NCBI GenBank assembly: GCA_900771365.1
Contig: CAAGNU010000296.1
Location: 1-38,126, forward strand
Source of the DNA: Bacteroidales bacterium
GTDB taxonomy: Bacteria > Bacteroidota > Bacteroidia > Bacteroidales > P3
Length of the DNA stretch: 38,126 nucleotides
Reading direction: 5' to 3'
The notes under the pieces were generated by a model, which saw nothing but the letters and a program-made list of their open reading frames with translations, did not search any database and was not told the DNA's origin. Shown here piece by piece: positions 7,000 to 14,479 of this stretch; position 1 is the first letter of the stretch, and the number at the start of each line of letters is the position of its first letter. A program made the position numbers and the translations under genes.

Positions 7000-7066
7000 T
7001 TCTAGGGTTTTCTAGTTATTCTAGGTCTTTCTAGGGGTTTCCTAGGATGGCTAGGCATTCTAGGGT
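7000..7066. repeat. Helically phased CTAG array
   Basis: CTAG occurs seven times at 7002, 7012, 7021, 7031, 7042, 7051 and 7060, with spacings of 9 to 11 bp, embedded in degenerate TTCTAGGG-like units. It lies between the two M20 genes. The remaining intergenic sequence (6882-6999) holds only AGATTTTCAG-like AT-rich units. Confidence 0.8.
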
Positions 7067-7067
7067 T

Positions 7068-7115
7068 GGGGGCGGCAGCTCATTCTCAATTCTCAATTTT
7101 CAATTCTCAATTTTC
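7068..7115. repeat. GGCGG-core dispersed repeat copy overlapping a stop codon
   Basis: GGGGGCGGCAGC is followed by four ATTCTCAA/ATTTTCAA units. The last unit contains the stop codon of M20 copy B, so the final codons of that gene lie within the repeat. Confidence 0.65.
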
Positions 7116-8477
7116 CCCGTAGTGCTGGAAGAAGGCGACGGCGGTCTCTATGCCTTTGAAGAAGCGGTCGAGGCGGTAGTTCTCGTTGGGGGCGTGGATG
7201 TTGTCGGCGCCTAAGCCGAAGCCGAGGAGGATGCTCTTGAGTCCCAGCTCGCGCTCAAAGTCGCTGACGATGCTGATGGAGCAGCCGCTGTGGGCGGGTA
7301 TGGGCTGCATGCCGTAGGTGTCCTGGAATGCCATCTCGGCGGCGCGGTATTCGGGCAGGTCGATGGGGCAGACGTAGGGGCAGCCTTTCTCGTAGTAGGT
7401 GAAGTCAATCTTCACACTGTCGGGGCAGATGCTGCGGAAATAATTCTCAACGAGGTTGGCGATGCGTTCGGGGTCTTGATTTGCCACGAGGCGGAAGGAG
7501 AGCTTGGCCCATGCCACGGAGGGGATGATGGTCTTGAAGCCCTCGCCGCTATAGCCGCCCTGGATGCCGCAGACGTCGAAGGTGGGGCGGATGCCGATGC
7601 GTTCGAGGGTGGTGTAGCCTTTCTCGCCGTGCAGCACATCGACGCCGACGCTCTTCTTGTACTCTTCGTCGCTGTAGGGGGCGCGGTTGATGAGCTCGCG
7701 CTCCTCGTCGCTGCACACCAGCACGTCGTCGTAGAAGCCGGGGATGGTGATATGGCCGTCCTTGTCCAGCACGGTGCCAATCATCTGGCTGAGGACGTTG
7801 ACGGGGTTGGAGACAGTGCCGCCGAAGTCGCCGCTGTGGAGGTCGTGGTCAGGACCGGTGATGCGCATCTCGAACTTCACCAAGCCGCGGAGGCCCGTGG
7901 TGATGCTGGGCACGTCGGGGCTCACCATGTCGGTGTCGGACACGAGGATGACGTCGGCCTTGAGCTTGGCGCGGTTTTCGGGGTCTTGCAGCCATATCTT
8001 GAGGGCGGGGGAGCCAATCTCTTCCTCGCCTTCGAAGAGGAACTTCACGTTGCAGGTCAGCGAGTTGGTCGCCATCATGGTCTCGAAGGCCTTGGCCTGC
8101 ATGAAGCTCTGCCCCTTGTCGTCGTCGGCGCCGCGGGCCCAGATCTTGCCGTCCTTGATGACGGGCTCGAAGGGGGAGGTGTGCCACAGTTCGAGGGGGG
8201 TGACAGGCATCACGTCGTAGTGGCCATAGACGAGGACGGTCTTCTTGGCGGGGTTCACCATCTTTTCGGCATAAACCAGCGGGTTGCCTGTGGTGTTAAT
8301 CTGCTCGGCGAAATCGACGCCGGCCTTGCAGAGCAGCTCGCACCAGCGTTCGGCACAGCGCACCATGTCGGGCTTATGCTCTGATTCTGAGCTGATGGAG
8401 GGTATGCGTATGAGCGACATAAGCTCTTCGACAAAGCGCTCTTTGTTAGTCTCGATATAGTCTTGGATTTGTGACAT
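7107..8477 (-). CDS. M20 family metallodipeptidase (copy B)
   Basis: A 456-residue paralogue of the neighbouring M20 enzyme, with the same active-site layout: YGHYDVMP (H86, D88), ARGADDDKGQ (114-123), EGEEEIGS from 149, SDTDM and HDLHSG. The middle differs by a short insertion around LQDPENRAKLK. The C-terminus keeps HAPNENY. The last residues (GEN and stop) sit in a dispersed repeat, so the original end may have been altered. A TATCTTTG promoter element lies about 32 bp upstream. Two adjacent diverged copies suggest different dipeptide preferences, which cannot be read from sequence. Confidence 0.9.
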   Translation of the reverse strand: MSQIQDYIETNKERFVEELMSLIRIPSISSESEHKPDMVRCAERWCELLCKAGVDFAEQINTTGNPLVYAEKMVNPAKKTVLVYGHYDVMPVTPLELWHTSPFEPVIKDGKIWARGADDDKGQSFMQAKAFETMMATNSLTCNVKFLFEGEEEIGSPALKIWLQDPENRAKLKADVILVSDTDMVSPDVPSITTGLRGLVKFEMRITGPDHDLHSGDFGGTVSNPVNVLSQMIGTVLDKDGHITIPGFYDDVLVCSDEERELINRAPYSDEEYKKSVGVDVLHGEKGYTTLERIGIRPTFDVCGIQGGYSGEGFKTIIPSVAWAKLSFRLVANQDPERIANLVENYFRSICPDSVKIDFTYYEKGCPYVCPIDLPEYRAAEMAFQDTYGMQPIPAHSGCSISIVSDFERELGLKSILLGFGLGADNIHAPNENYRLDRFFKGIETAVAFFQHYGEN

Positions 8478-8508
8478 AATATGCTACTTTATATGATATT
8501 TGAAAGTG

Positions 8509-8516
8509 CAAAGATA
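8509..8516 (-). promoter_or_regulatory. Promoter -7 element for M20 copy B
   Basis: TATCTTTG on the minus strand, preceded by an A-tract (8521-8528). It is placed to give a leader of roughly 25 nt. Confidence 0.65.
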
Positions 8517-8613
8517 CGAATTTTTTTTCAATTAGCGTCACTTTTTTTCAAAAAGCACAAAAATGTGTTGAAAAATCATTTGTCTTATAATATGATAACT
8601 CATAAAAAAGATG

Positions 8614-8621
8614 TATCTTTG
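8614..8621 (+). promoter_or_regulatory. Promoter -7 element for the FeoB-like gene
   Basis: TATCTTTG ends 6 bp before the preferred ATG at 8628. With the usual distance from this element to the start site, the mRNA would begin at or very near the start codon. No good -33 TTTG is seen at the standard spacing. Confidence 0.5.
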
Positions 8622-8627
8622 CATTCT

Positions 8628-10673
8628 ATGAATGAAACGAAAAATATCATAATATCCGTTGTAGGTTCTTGTGAACGTGACAATTCGCTCTTCTGCCAAC
8701 AGGCAGACGGATGGGCGAAAGAACGTTTCAAGGGCTACAATTTTGAGTGGATTAAGACCGACGATCCCGAGGATATCGTGCAGCAGCGCCCTGACGTGAT
8801 TGTGCAGGTTGTTGACTGTACCGACCTCGATGAATCGCTCGTCATCACCCCTCAGCTCATCGATATGCACCAAAAGTTGGTGCTCTCCCTCACCGATTTC
8901 GACAAGCTTCTCGAAAGCAAACATACGCTTGACTACGAACGCTTTGGCAGCCTCATGGGCGTGCAGGTGTGTCCTACCTCCGAGAAGGTGGTGGAATGCG
9001 TGGTGGCAGCCTTTGAGGAACGCGAAAACACCAGCCGCCACGTCCATGTGGAGTATGGCATGGATGTCGAGGCCGCTATCGACAGGATTATCGATGAGGT
9101 GGCAAAGATACCGAATATCAGCGACATCTATTCCAAACGCTATCTCGCCATCCGTCTCCTCGAACGTCCCGAGGTGCCCCTCGCCATGCTCAGCGGCGTG
9201 CCCAACATGACGACCCTCGCCAGCTTGGCAGAGGAGTGCCGCGCCAACTTGGAGCGGCTGCATCATCAGGCTCCCGGGGATATGATTCACGAAGCCCGCC
9301 ACGGCTTCATCCACGGCGCCTTGAGCGAGACCCTCCAGCACTACGACGACAAGCACAGCCACACCCTCATGGAACGCGTCGATATGGTGCTCACCAGCCG
9401 CTGGCTGGGTCTGCCGGTGCTCGTGCTGGTGCTCTATCTCGTCTTCCAGTGCACCTTCACCCTCGGTGCCTTCCCTCAGGAGTGGATACAGAGCGGCGTG
9501 GATTGGCTCTGCGCCCTCTTGCACAGCAAGATGCCCGACACATGGTACACTTCGCTCCTTGCCGACGGCATCGTCCAGGGTGTGGGCGCCGTGCTGGCTT
9601 TCCTGCCCAACATCATCATCCTCTTCTTCTTCATCTCCATGATGGAGGACACGGGCTATATGGCGCGTGTGGCATTCCTCATGGACGAGCTCATGCACAA
9701 GGTGGGCCTGCATGGCAAGTCGTTCGTTCCCATGCTGGTAGGCTTCGGCTGCAACGTCCCCGCCATCATGGCAGCCCGCAACATCGACAACAAGAAGGAC
9801 CGCACCCTCACCATGCTCATGATACCCTTCATGAGCTGTGGCGCACGCCTGCCGGTCTATCTGCTCTTCGTGGGCGCCTTCTTCCCCGACCATAGGGCCG
9901 TCGTCATGATGTCGCTCTATCTCGTCGGCGTGCTCCTCTCCATCCTCTTTGCCCTCATCATGAAGCGCACCAAGTATTTCCGCCAGCCCGACGAGGACTA
10001 TGTCTGCGAGCTGCCCGCCTTCACCAAGCCGCTGTGGCACAACACATGGCTGCACATCTGGGAACGTTGCGAGGACTATCTGAAAAAGATCTCGACCGTC
10101 ATCCTCTGGGCATCCATCATCATCTGGGCGCTCTATTATTTCCCCCGCAACGAGCAGCTCACACAGCCATATCAGGCACAGATTGACCAGCTTATGCAAG
10201 TTGAGGAAGATGGAATAAATGTGACGTCGGAAGATGTGATACGGGCTTCTGCCATGATTGACTCGCTGTCTTTCGAGATGGATGCTGTGCAGAAGGAGCA
10301 TTCGGCTCTTGCCGCCGTGGGACATTGGATGGAGCCTGTGATGAGGCCTCTCGGCTTTGACTGGCGCATGAACGTCTGCATCCTTACGGGTCTGCCCGCC
10401 AAGGAGGCCATCGTCAGCACCATGGGCATCCTCTATCACCAGGACAGCGACACCAAGCTGGAGGAGTCGCTGCGCGAGAACCCCTTCTTCACGCCTGTCA
10501 AGGCCTACGCCTTCCTCATCTTCGTGCTGCTCTACTTCCCCTGCGTGGCCACGATAGCCACCCTACGCCGCGAGATAGGCCGCGGATGGGCTGCCTTCAC
10601 CATAGTCAACTCCGTACTCCTCGCCTGGGTCATGGCCTTCCTGGTATTCCAAATAGGAATGCTATTATTCTAA
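8628..10673 (+). CDS. feoB: FeoB-like ferrous iron transporter with a degenerate GTPase domain
   Basis: FeoB is the inner-membrane Fe(II) transporter, normally gated by an N-terminal GTPase. The membrane part is well conserved, with repeated hydrophobic segments, the GFGCNVPAIMAARN motif and PFMSCGARLPVY, each with its conserved cysteine. The G domain has lost its function motifs: the P-loop GxxxxGKS/T is VGSCERDNS (12-20), the DxPG switch II region is deleted, and NxxD is LTDFD. The flanking scaffold (VVDCTDLDES, GVQVCPTSE) remains, so this is a decayed G domain and not another fold. The ATG at 8628 (681 aa) is preferred over a frame open from 8481, because the extra 49 residues would be read upstream of the promoter. 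No FeoA domain or gene is adjacent. Confidence 0.85.
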   Translation: MNETKNIIISVVGSCERDNSLFCQQADGWAKERFKGYNFEWIKTDDPEDIVQQRPDVIVQVVDCTDLDESLVITPQLIDMHQKLVLSLTDFDKLLESKHTLDYERFGSLMGVQVCPTSEKVVECVVAAFEERENTSRHVHVEYGMDVEAAIDRIIDEVAKIPNISDIYSKRYLAIRLLERPEVPLAMLSGVPNMTTLASLAEECRANLERLHHQAPGDMIHEARHGFIHGALSETLQHYDDKHSHTLMERVDMVLTSRWLGLPVLVLVLYLVFQCTFTLGAFPQEWIQSGVDWLCALLHSKMPDTWYTSLLADGIVQGVGAVLAFLPNIIILFFFISMMEDTGYMARVAFLMDELMHKVGLHGKSFVPMLVGFGCNVPAIMAARNIDNKKDRTLTMLMIPFMSCGARLPVYLLFVGAFFPDHRAVVMMSLYLVGVLLSILFALIMKRTKYFRQPDEDYVCELPAFTKPLWHNTWLHIWERCEDYLKKISTVILWASIIIWALYYFPRNEQLTQPYQAQIDQLMQVEEDGINVTSEDVIRASAMIDSLSFEMDAVQKEHSALAAVGHWMEPVMRPLGFDWRMNVCILTGLPAKEAIVSTMGILYHQDSDTKLEESLRENPFFTPVKAYAFLIFVLLYFPCVATIATLRREIGRGWAAFTIVNSVLLAWVMAFLVFQIGMLLF

Positions 10674-10700
10674 AGTACATTTTATTGTCATTATAAATCA

Positions 10701-10736
10701 AAAGCCCTGTTTGACTATTCAAGCAGGGCTTTATTC
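10701..10736. terminator. Bidirectional intrinsic terminator
   Basis: AAAGCCCTG (10701-10709) pairs with CAGGGCTTT (10724-10732), and TTTGA pairs with TCAAG inside it, giving a 14-bp stem with one wobble and a CTAT loop. A- and T-runs lie on both sides. It sits between the convergent FeoB-like gene (stop at 10673) and DUF262 gene (stop at 10754). Confidence 0.9.
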
Positions 10737-10753
10737 ATATACTATTTCTATAT

Positions 10754-12574
10754 TTAAAGACTTTCGTAATATCGTTTAATCTTTTGTGCCATCAATTCCC
10801 TGCGATGTTCTAGGAAGTCTTCGTAGTTTTCGTAATCCATTTCTGCAATATTGCTTGGAATACAATTAGCTGTTAAATTGTTGATTAGTTGATTTCGTTC
10901 TGTGATTGTCCCACATACACAAATTTTTGTATTGCATTGTTCGAAAGCCTTGGTAAAATATTCATTGGGGGATTGTTTTCCGATAGAGATATTAACAGGT
11001 GTGTCGAGATATGCAAAGTTAGCATCTTGGTTGTATTTTCCTTTGTCAAAGTGGTTGTCTATCAAATACTGTTTCGGGAAAATATGATGGACATCTCCTG
11101 TTGTTGTTATTAAATCTTTTACTAATACATTGTTAGACAGTAATGAGACATCATTAAAATAAACTTGTGAGGCAAGATATACTTGATATGTTGGGTTATT
11201 TGTTGAGGTCATTTCAAGATTCTGTCTCAATTGAATATTCCAAAATTCCTCACCTAAAACAGATTCAATTTCTTTTAAACAGGCAGACACTCCAATCTCA
11301 CTGATTCTACGGATATCTCTTCCAAATGCGGACTCTGGAGACGATGTGTAGCGACCTGTTAAAGAAGAAAGTACATACCATTTCTGAACGGTTCTCTTGA
11401 TTTCAGAAACAGGGACTTCTTTAGAGTCTTCCAACATTAAATAGAGTGAATAGGCAAAATCAATTGCCATCTTAGAGTTGACTAATTTGGGTGAGATGAA
11501 CCCAGCAGACCTCATCGTAAGCATAAATTGCTTGAACTTGTATTCATTAATAGCGTTCAAAACTCCTTCGTACATTCCTTTGAATGTGGTTTCGATAATC
11601 TCTTCTTTGTACTCTCGAGTTTCGAAATCTCGTCCAGATAACATTTGAACGAGATTGTACAATTTTGCTCTTCTGAATTTGTGCATGAACGCCACACGGA
11701 TTACATCATCGCAATTAGGGTCATATACATTTTCTGTTTCAGTTTGTAGCCATTTTAATTTCTGAAGATATGGCGATTCTGCAAACGATTTGTCATGTTC
11801 TTCAATGTAGTCATAATAGTTTGGTGATACAGATAAATGTGCAAAATAGTCAATAATCTTTCTTAGCATATTCCCATTATGCTCTTCATCGGATGCCATT
11901 TTCGACATCACGAAATCGCCTTGGCTTAAAGCCGTCCCTTTGGAATTAATGCGAATGAAAATATCTGTTACTATGGAAATATCTAAATCTGATGATAGTT
12001 CAATTACACCCAATTGGGCCGTTTTGATGCTTTTTAGTTTATCTAATACTCTGCTCAAATCCTCTTCATCCATATCTGGGTTTTCTGCATGAAATCGCTG
12101 AATGAATTTATATGAATTGAAATTAGGACTCATCACATCTGCAATATCATGTATGTATCGCTTACTTTTTAAATGAGCGGGAGTTTGTACCGCGAAAATA
12201 TCGATTTCAGGATTATCAGATAATGCGGCAAATGGATCGAATGTGATTTTATATCGGCATTTTTTGAACTCTGAATTGAAAATTGTTTTACCAGCTAAGG
12301 CGGTTGTGAGTGCAGTGATTCGTTGTTGGCCATCTATGATTATATTTTTGCCTCCAGCAATCTTTCCGTCTTTCATCATTACATTAGGACTATTCCACAA
12401 AATAATATATCCTGTGGGATATCCTTTGTATAGAGAATCCATTAAATCTCTAACTTGTGTGGGTTTCCATACGAATGGACGTTGGATTTCTGGAATGGCT
12501 ATGGAATTGGCTTCGATTAATTCCAGAATTGTACCAACTGAAAGCGACTTATTGGTGAATTTTTCTGCTGTCAT
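10754..12574 (-). CDS. DUF262 domain protein with C-terminal HNH-type domain (GmrSD-like)
   Basis: A 606-residue protein from the ATG at 12574; an in-frame start at 12601 would add nine residues but overlaps a plausible promoter (TACATTTA). The N-terminus has IPEIQRPFVW (27-36) and DGQQRITALT (81-90), the DUF262 nucleotide-handling signature. The C-terminus has GDVHHIFPKQYL followed by DTPVNISIGKQSPNEYF, the HNH-like nuclease arrangement of the GmrD/DUF1524 type. Proteins of this build act as single-chain type IV restriction enzymes against phage DNA with modified cytosines. The gene stands alone and lacks a methyltransferase, which fits a modification-dependent enzyme. It is more AT-rich than its GC-rich neighbours, consistent with transfer. 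Confidence 0.85.
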   Translation of the reverse strand: MTAEKFTNKSLSVGTILELIEANSIAIPEIQRPFVWKPTQVRDLMDSLYKGYPTGYIILWNSPNVMMKDGKIAGGKNIIIDGQQRITALTTALAGKTIFNSEFKKCRYKITFDPFAALSDNPEIDIFAVQTPAHLKSKRYIHDIADVMSPNFNSYKFIQRFHAENPDMDEEDLSRVLDKLKSIKTAQLGVIELSSDLDISIVTDIFIRINSKGTALSQGDFVMSKMASDEEHNGNMLRKIIDYFAHLSVSPNYYDYIEEHDKSFAESPYLQKLKWLQTETENVYDPNCDDVIRVAFMHKFRRAKLYNLVQMLSGRDFETREYKEEIIETTFKGMYEGVLNAINEYKFKQFMLTMRSAGFISPKLVNSKMAIDFAYSLYLMLEDSKEVPVSEIKRTVQKWYVLSSLTGRYTSSPESAFGRDIRRISEIGVSACLKEIESVLGEEFWNIQLRQNLEMTSTNNPTYQVYLASQVYFNDVSLLSNNVLVKDLITTTGDVHHIFPKQYLIDNHFDKGKYNQDANFAYLDTPVNISIGKQSPNEYFTKAFEQCNTKICVCGTITERNQLINNLTANCIPSNIAEMDYENYEDFLEHRRELMAQKIKRYYESL

Positions 12575-12628
12575 ATTTGTTTTATATATAAATGTAGTCA
12601 CTGTATCAACTTAGTGGAAATATATCGA

Positions 12629-12678
12629 TGCAATTCTCAATTATTTATGATGGCTTCCGCCCTAATTCTCAATTCAAT
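12629..12678. repeat. GGCGG-core dispersed repeat copy abutting the ybjQ-like stop
   Basis: CAATTCTCAATT units, the core GGCTTCCGCCC, then AATTCTCAATTC. It touches the stop codon at 12679. Confidence 0.65.
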
Positions 12679-13002
12679 TTATTCCACGGTGACGGCTGTG
12701 CCAGAGGCTATTACGACGAGCATGGAACCATTCCCCGCGGTGATGGTCTCGTAGTCGAAATCGACTCCCACGATGCCGTTTGCGCCCATCTGCTCGGCAC
12801 GTTTCTTCAGCTCTTCGAGGGCGTTGTTGCGAGCTGAGATGAGTTCGTTCTCGTAGCCGCCAGAGCGGCCGCCGAAGATGTTGCGCAGGCCTGCGCCGAA
12901 GTCTCTAAGAAAGTTGACACCTGCCACGACCTCGCCAAAGACGACGCCGTGATAGTTGGTGATGCGATGACCCTCAAAGGTCGGTGTGGTGGTGATGTAC
13001 AT
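12679..13002 (-). CDS. YbjQ/UPF0145 family protein
   Basis: A 107-residue protein matching the YbjQ (UPF0145, heavy-metal-binding-like) family over its whole length. It begins with a short strand and EGHRI, then the family pattern GVVFGEVVAGVNFLRDFGAGL. The middle NNALEELKKRAEQMGANGIVGVDFDYE (near 63-90) is the most conserved stretch, and it ends with a hydrophobic strand (MLVVIASGTAV). Family members form small pentameric beta-alpha rings; their biochemical role is not settled. It is a stand-alone gene in a repeat-rich region. Confidence 0.9.
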   Translation of the reverse strand: MYITTTPTFEGHRITNYHGVVFGEVVAGVNFLRDFGAGLRNIFGGRSGGYENELISARNNALEELKKRAEQMGANGIVGVDFDYETITAGNGSMLVVIASGTAVTVE

Positions 13003-13104
13003 AGTATCTTATTTTAGGTGTTTTTTAAGATAACGTTAAAATCGATTCCGTATTGTATGAGGCAAAAAAAATCCTCTTCGAGGCCTTCAAAGTAGCCTCG
13101 GAGA

Positions 13105-13148
13105 AGCTCCGCTGTAGCTCCGCCGTAGCTTCGCTCAAGCTCCGCTCG
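13105..13148. repeat. Four tandem 11-bp AGCTCCGC units
   Basis: AGCTCCGCTGT, AGCTCCGCCGT, AGCTTCGCTCA and AGCTCCGCTCG follow each other without gaps. Similar CTTCGGCGG and TTTCGGCGG pieces follow to 13230, and a run of nine C lies at 13251-13259. Confidence 0.8.
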
Positions 13149-13357
13149 CAGGGCGGAGGATCGGCGACACCATAGTGGACCTTTGCATACCCTTCGGCGG
13201 ACCTGCTTTTTGCTCTTTTCGGCGGACGCGTTTTTAACATTTCCTGTCCGCCCCCCCCCTGACACAGGAATGACTCTTTTGAACGGCTCCGGCTCCCAGC
13301 TGGTTTATCCTATGGCTGGAAGCCATCGTGCCTGCCACCATGCCTACTACCTCATTC

Positions 13358-13626
13358 GATTCATTCGACTGGCTCATATCTCCGTTGTATTACAATGACT
13401 TATCAGTCGAATCGAAGGAATCGACACAATCGAACGGCCTTTCGACTGAGGCTGTGGCAAGAGCCTTTCTCCTCACACAGAAAACACAGAATGCACAGCC
13501 TTTTTCATTGCTGCGGAATGAACTGTGTGCCCCTTTCAGTCGAAAGCCTCTCGACCTCGTTCGACTATTCGATTCGACTGATACCACAAAGCATTTCAGC
13601 ATGTTGCATAGCCAGTCGAATGAATC
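13358..13626. repeat. 269-bp nested inverted repeat, BIME/MITE-like
   Basis: The outer arms are a perfect 17-bp inverted repeat (13358-13374 and 13610-13626). After an equal 26-bp spacer comes a perfect 16-bp inverted repeat, TATCAGTCGAATCGAA, whose partner lies near 13568-13583. Further in are an 11-bp pair (CTTTCGACTGA) and a CACACAG/CTGTGTG pair near the centre. Each arm is also a smaller hairpin of ATTCGACTG and CAGTCGAAT. TCGA occurs 15 times in about 320 bp. No transposase is encoded. Confidence 0.75.
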
Positions 13627-13810
13627 AAACGAGTCGAACGACCTTCGATTGAAAAAAAGAATAATGCAATACAATATTATATGTCGATTCTCGTTATCCT
13701 ATAAATTGTTCGCACAATAAATATCAAAGAATCTCTATTGTAGAGAAAAATTAAGGGATTAATTTTCAAAGAGTATATAAGAATTTGAAGTATCATCTGA
13801 GGTGTAAAAT

Positions 13811-14479
13811 ATGGACGACAAATACTATGCATTAATATCCAAGGCAGTCAAATCTTTCTGGCTTACGAAGGAGACGCAAGGCAGTGTGTTGGCTGGCAAA
13901 CAGCTGGATGGCTTCCTCTCGTTCCTTTCCGGTGTGGCGATAGATGCTGGAGTTCCCAAAGACTGTATCTATTTAAAGAACAATCATGTTCCTGGATATT
14001 ATCGGGCCACAAAAGATTGGGATTTGCTCATTGTATCACCCAAAGGCAACCTTGTGGCTGCCATAGAGTTGAAGTCGCAAGTGGGTTCGTATGGAAATAA
14101 TCTGAACAACCGAGCAGAAGAGTCGTTAGGTTCATCGGAGGATTTCTGGACGGCTTTTCGGGAGCGCGCATTTCCATGCAAACAGACACCTTGGCTCGGC
14201 TATATGATGGTGGTTGGCAAAGATGAGGATTCGACGCATATTGTTGGTGTTAGTGAACCGCATTTCCCTGTAAGAGATGAGTTTAAGGAGGCAACTTACC
14301 TTGACCGTTATCGCATACTTTGCGAGCGTTTGGTGCTCGAACACAAATACAATGCTGTAGCGCTCCTTGCGACATCGGGAACTGACGATTATGAGAGACT
14401 TTCTGATAAAATCTCTATAGAGTCTTTCGTTGGCTCGTTTCGTGGTTATCTATTAGGAATACACGATGAATTTGAATGA
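13811..14479 (+). CDS. PaeR7I/XhoI-family type II restriction endonuclease
   Basis: A 222-residue protein of the PaeR7I/XhoI family, whose characterised members cut CTCGAG. The PD-(D/E)xK core is visible as KDWDLLIV (D69, D71) and AAIELKSQ (E86, K88), with GNNLNNRAEESLGS (95-108) following. It overlaps the methyltransferase start by 14 bp, a usual arrangement for coupled restriction and modification genes. The gene starts immediately after a repeat-rich gap and is more AT-rich than the surrounding housekeeping genes, consistent with mobility. CTCGAG is present in this window (for example at 5144, 5577, 11614 and 15979), so active cutting would require the partner methylase. That the site is CTCGAG is family-based inference. 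Confidence 0.9.
   Translation: MDDKYYALISKAVKSFWLTKETQGSVLAGKQLDGFLSFLSGVAIDAGVPKDCIYLKNNHVPGYYRATKDWDLLIVSPKGNLVAAIELKSQVGSYGNNLNNRAEESLGSSEDFWTAFRERAFPCKQTPWLGYMMVVGKDEDSTHIVGVSEPHFPVRDEFKEATYLDRYRILCERLVLEHKYNAVALLATSGTDDYERLSDKISIESFVGSFRGYLLGIHDEFE

Larger units (their letters stand above)
13003..13810. other. 808-bp gap without a convincing gene
   Basis: The gap holds an 11-bp tandem array (13105-13148), a C9 homopolymer (13251-13259), a large nested inverted repeat rich in TCGA (13358-13626) and an AT-rich tail before the restriction gene. Short open frames cross it on both strands, but they follow the repeats, differ in composition from the genes and show no domain. Confidence 0.7.

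Noticed and set aside
8538..10439. A 633-codon open frame opposite the FeoB-like gene
   Set aside because: It is rich in His, Glu and Asp from reverse reading of GC-rich codons, and the plus-strand protein has clear family motifs.
13014..13265. Short minus-strand open frame after the ybjQ-like gene
   Set aside because: It translates the 11-bp tandem repeat and the C-tract into low-complexity sequence; it is probably non-coding.
13328..13720. Overlapping open frames on both strands with SFDSFDWL peptides
   Set aside because: The peptides come from the two arms of the inverted repeat and the TCGA-rich units; the frames have no start context, domain or codon pattern of a gene.
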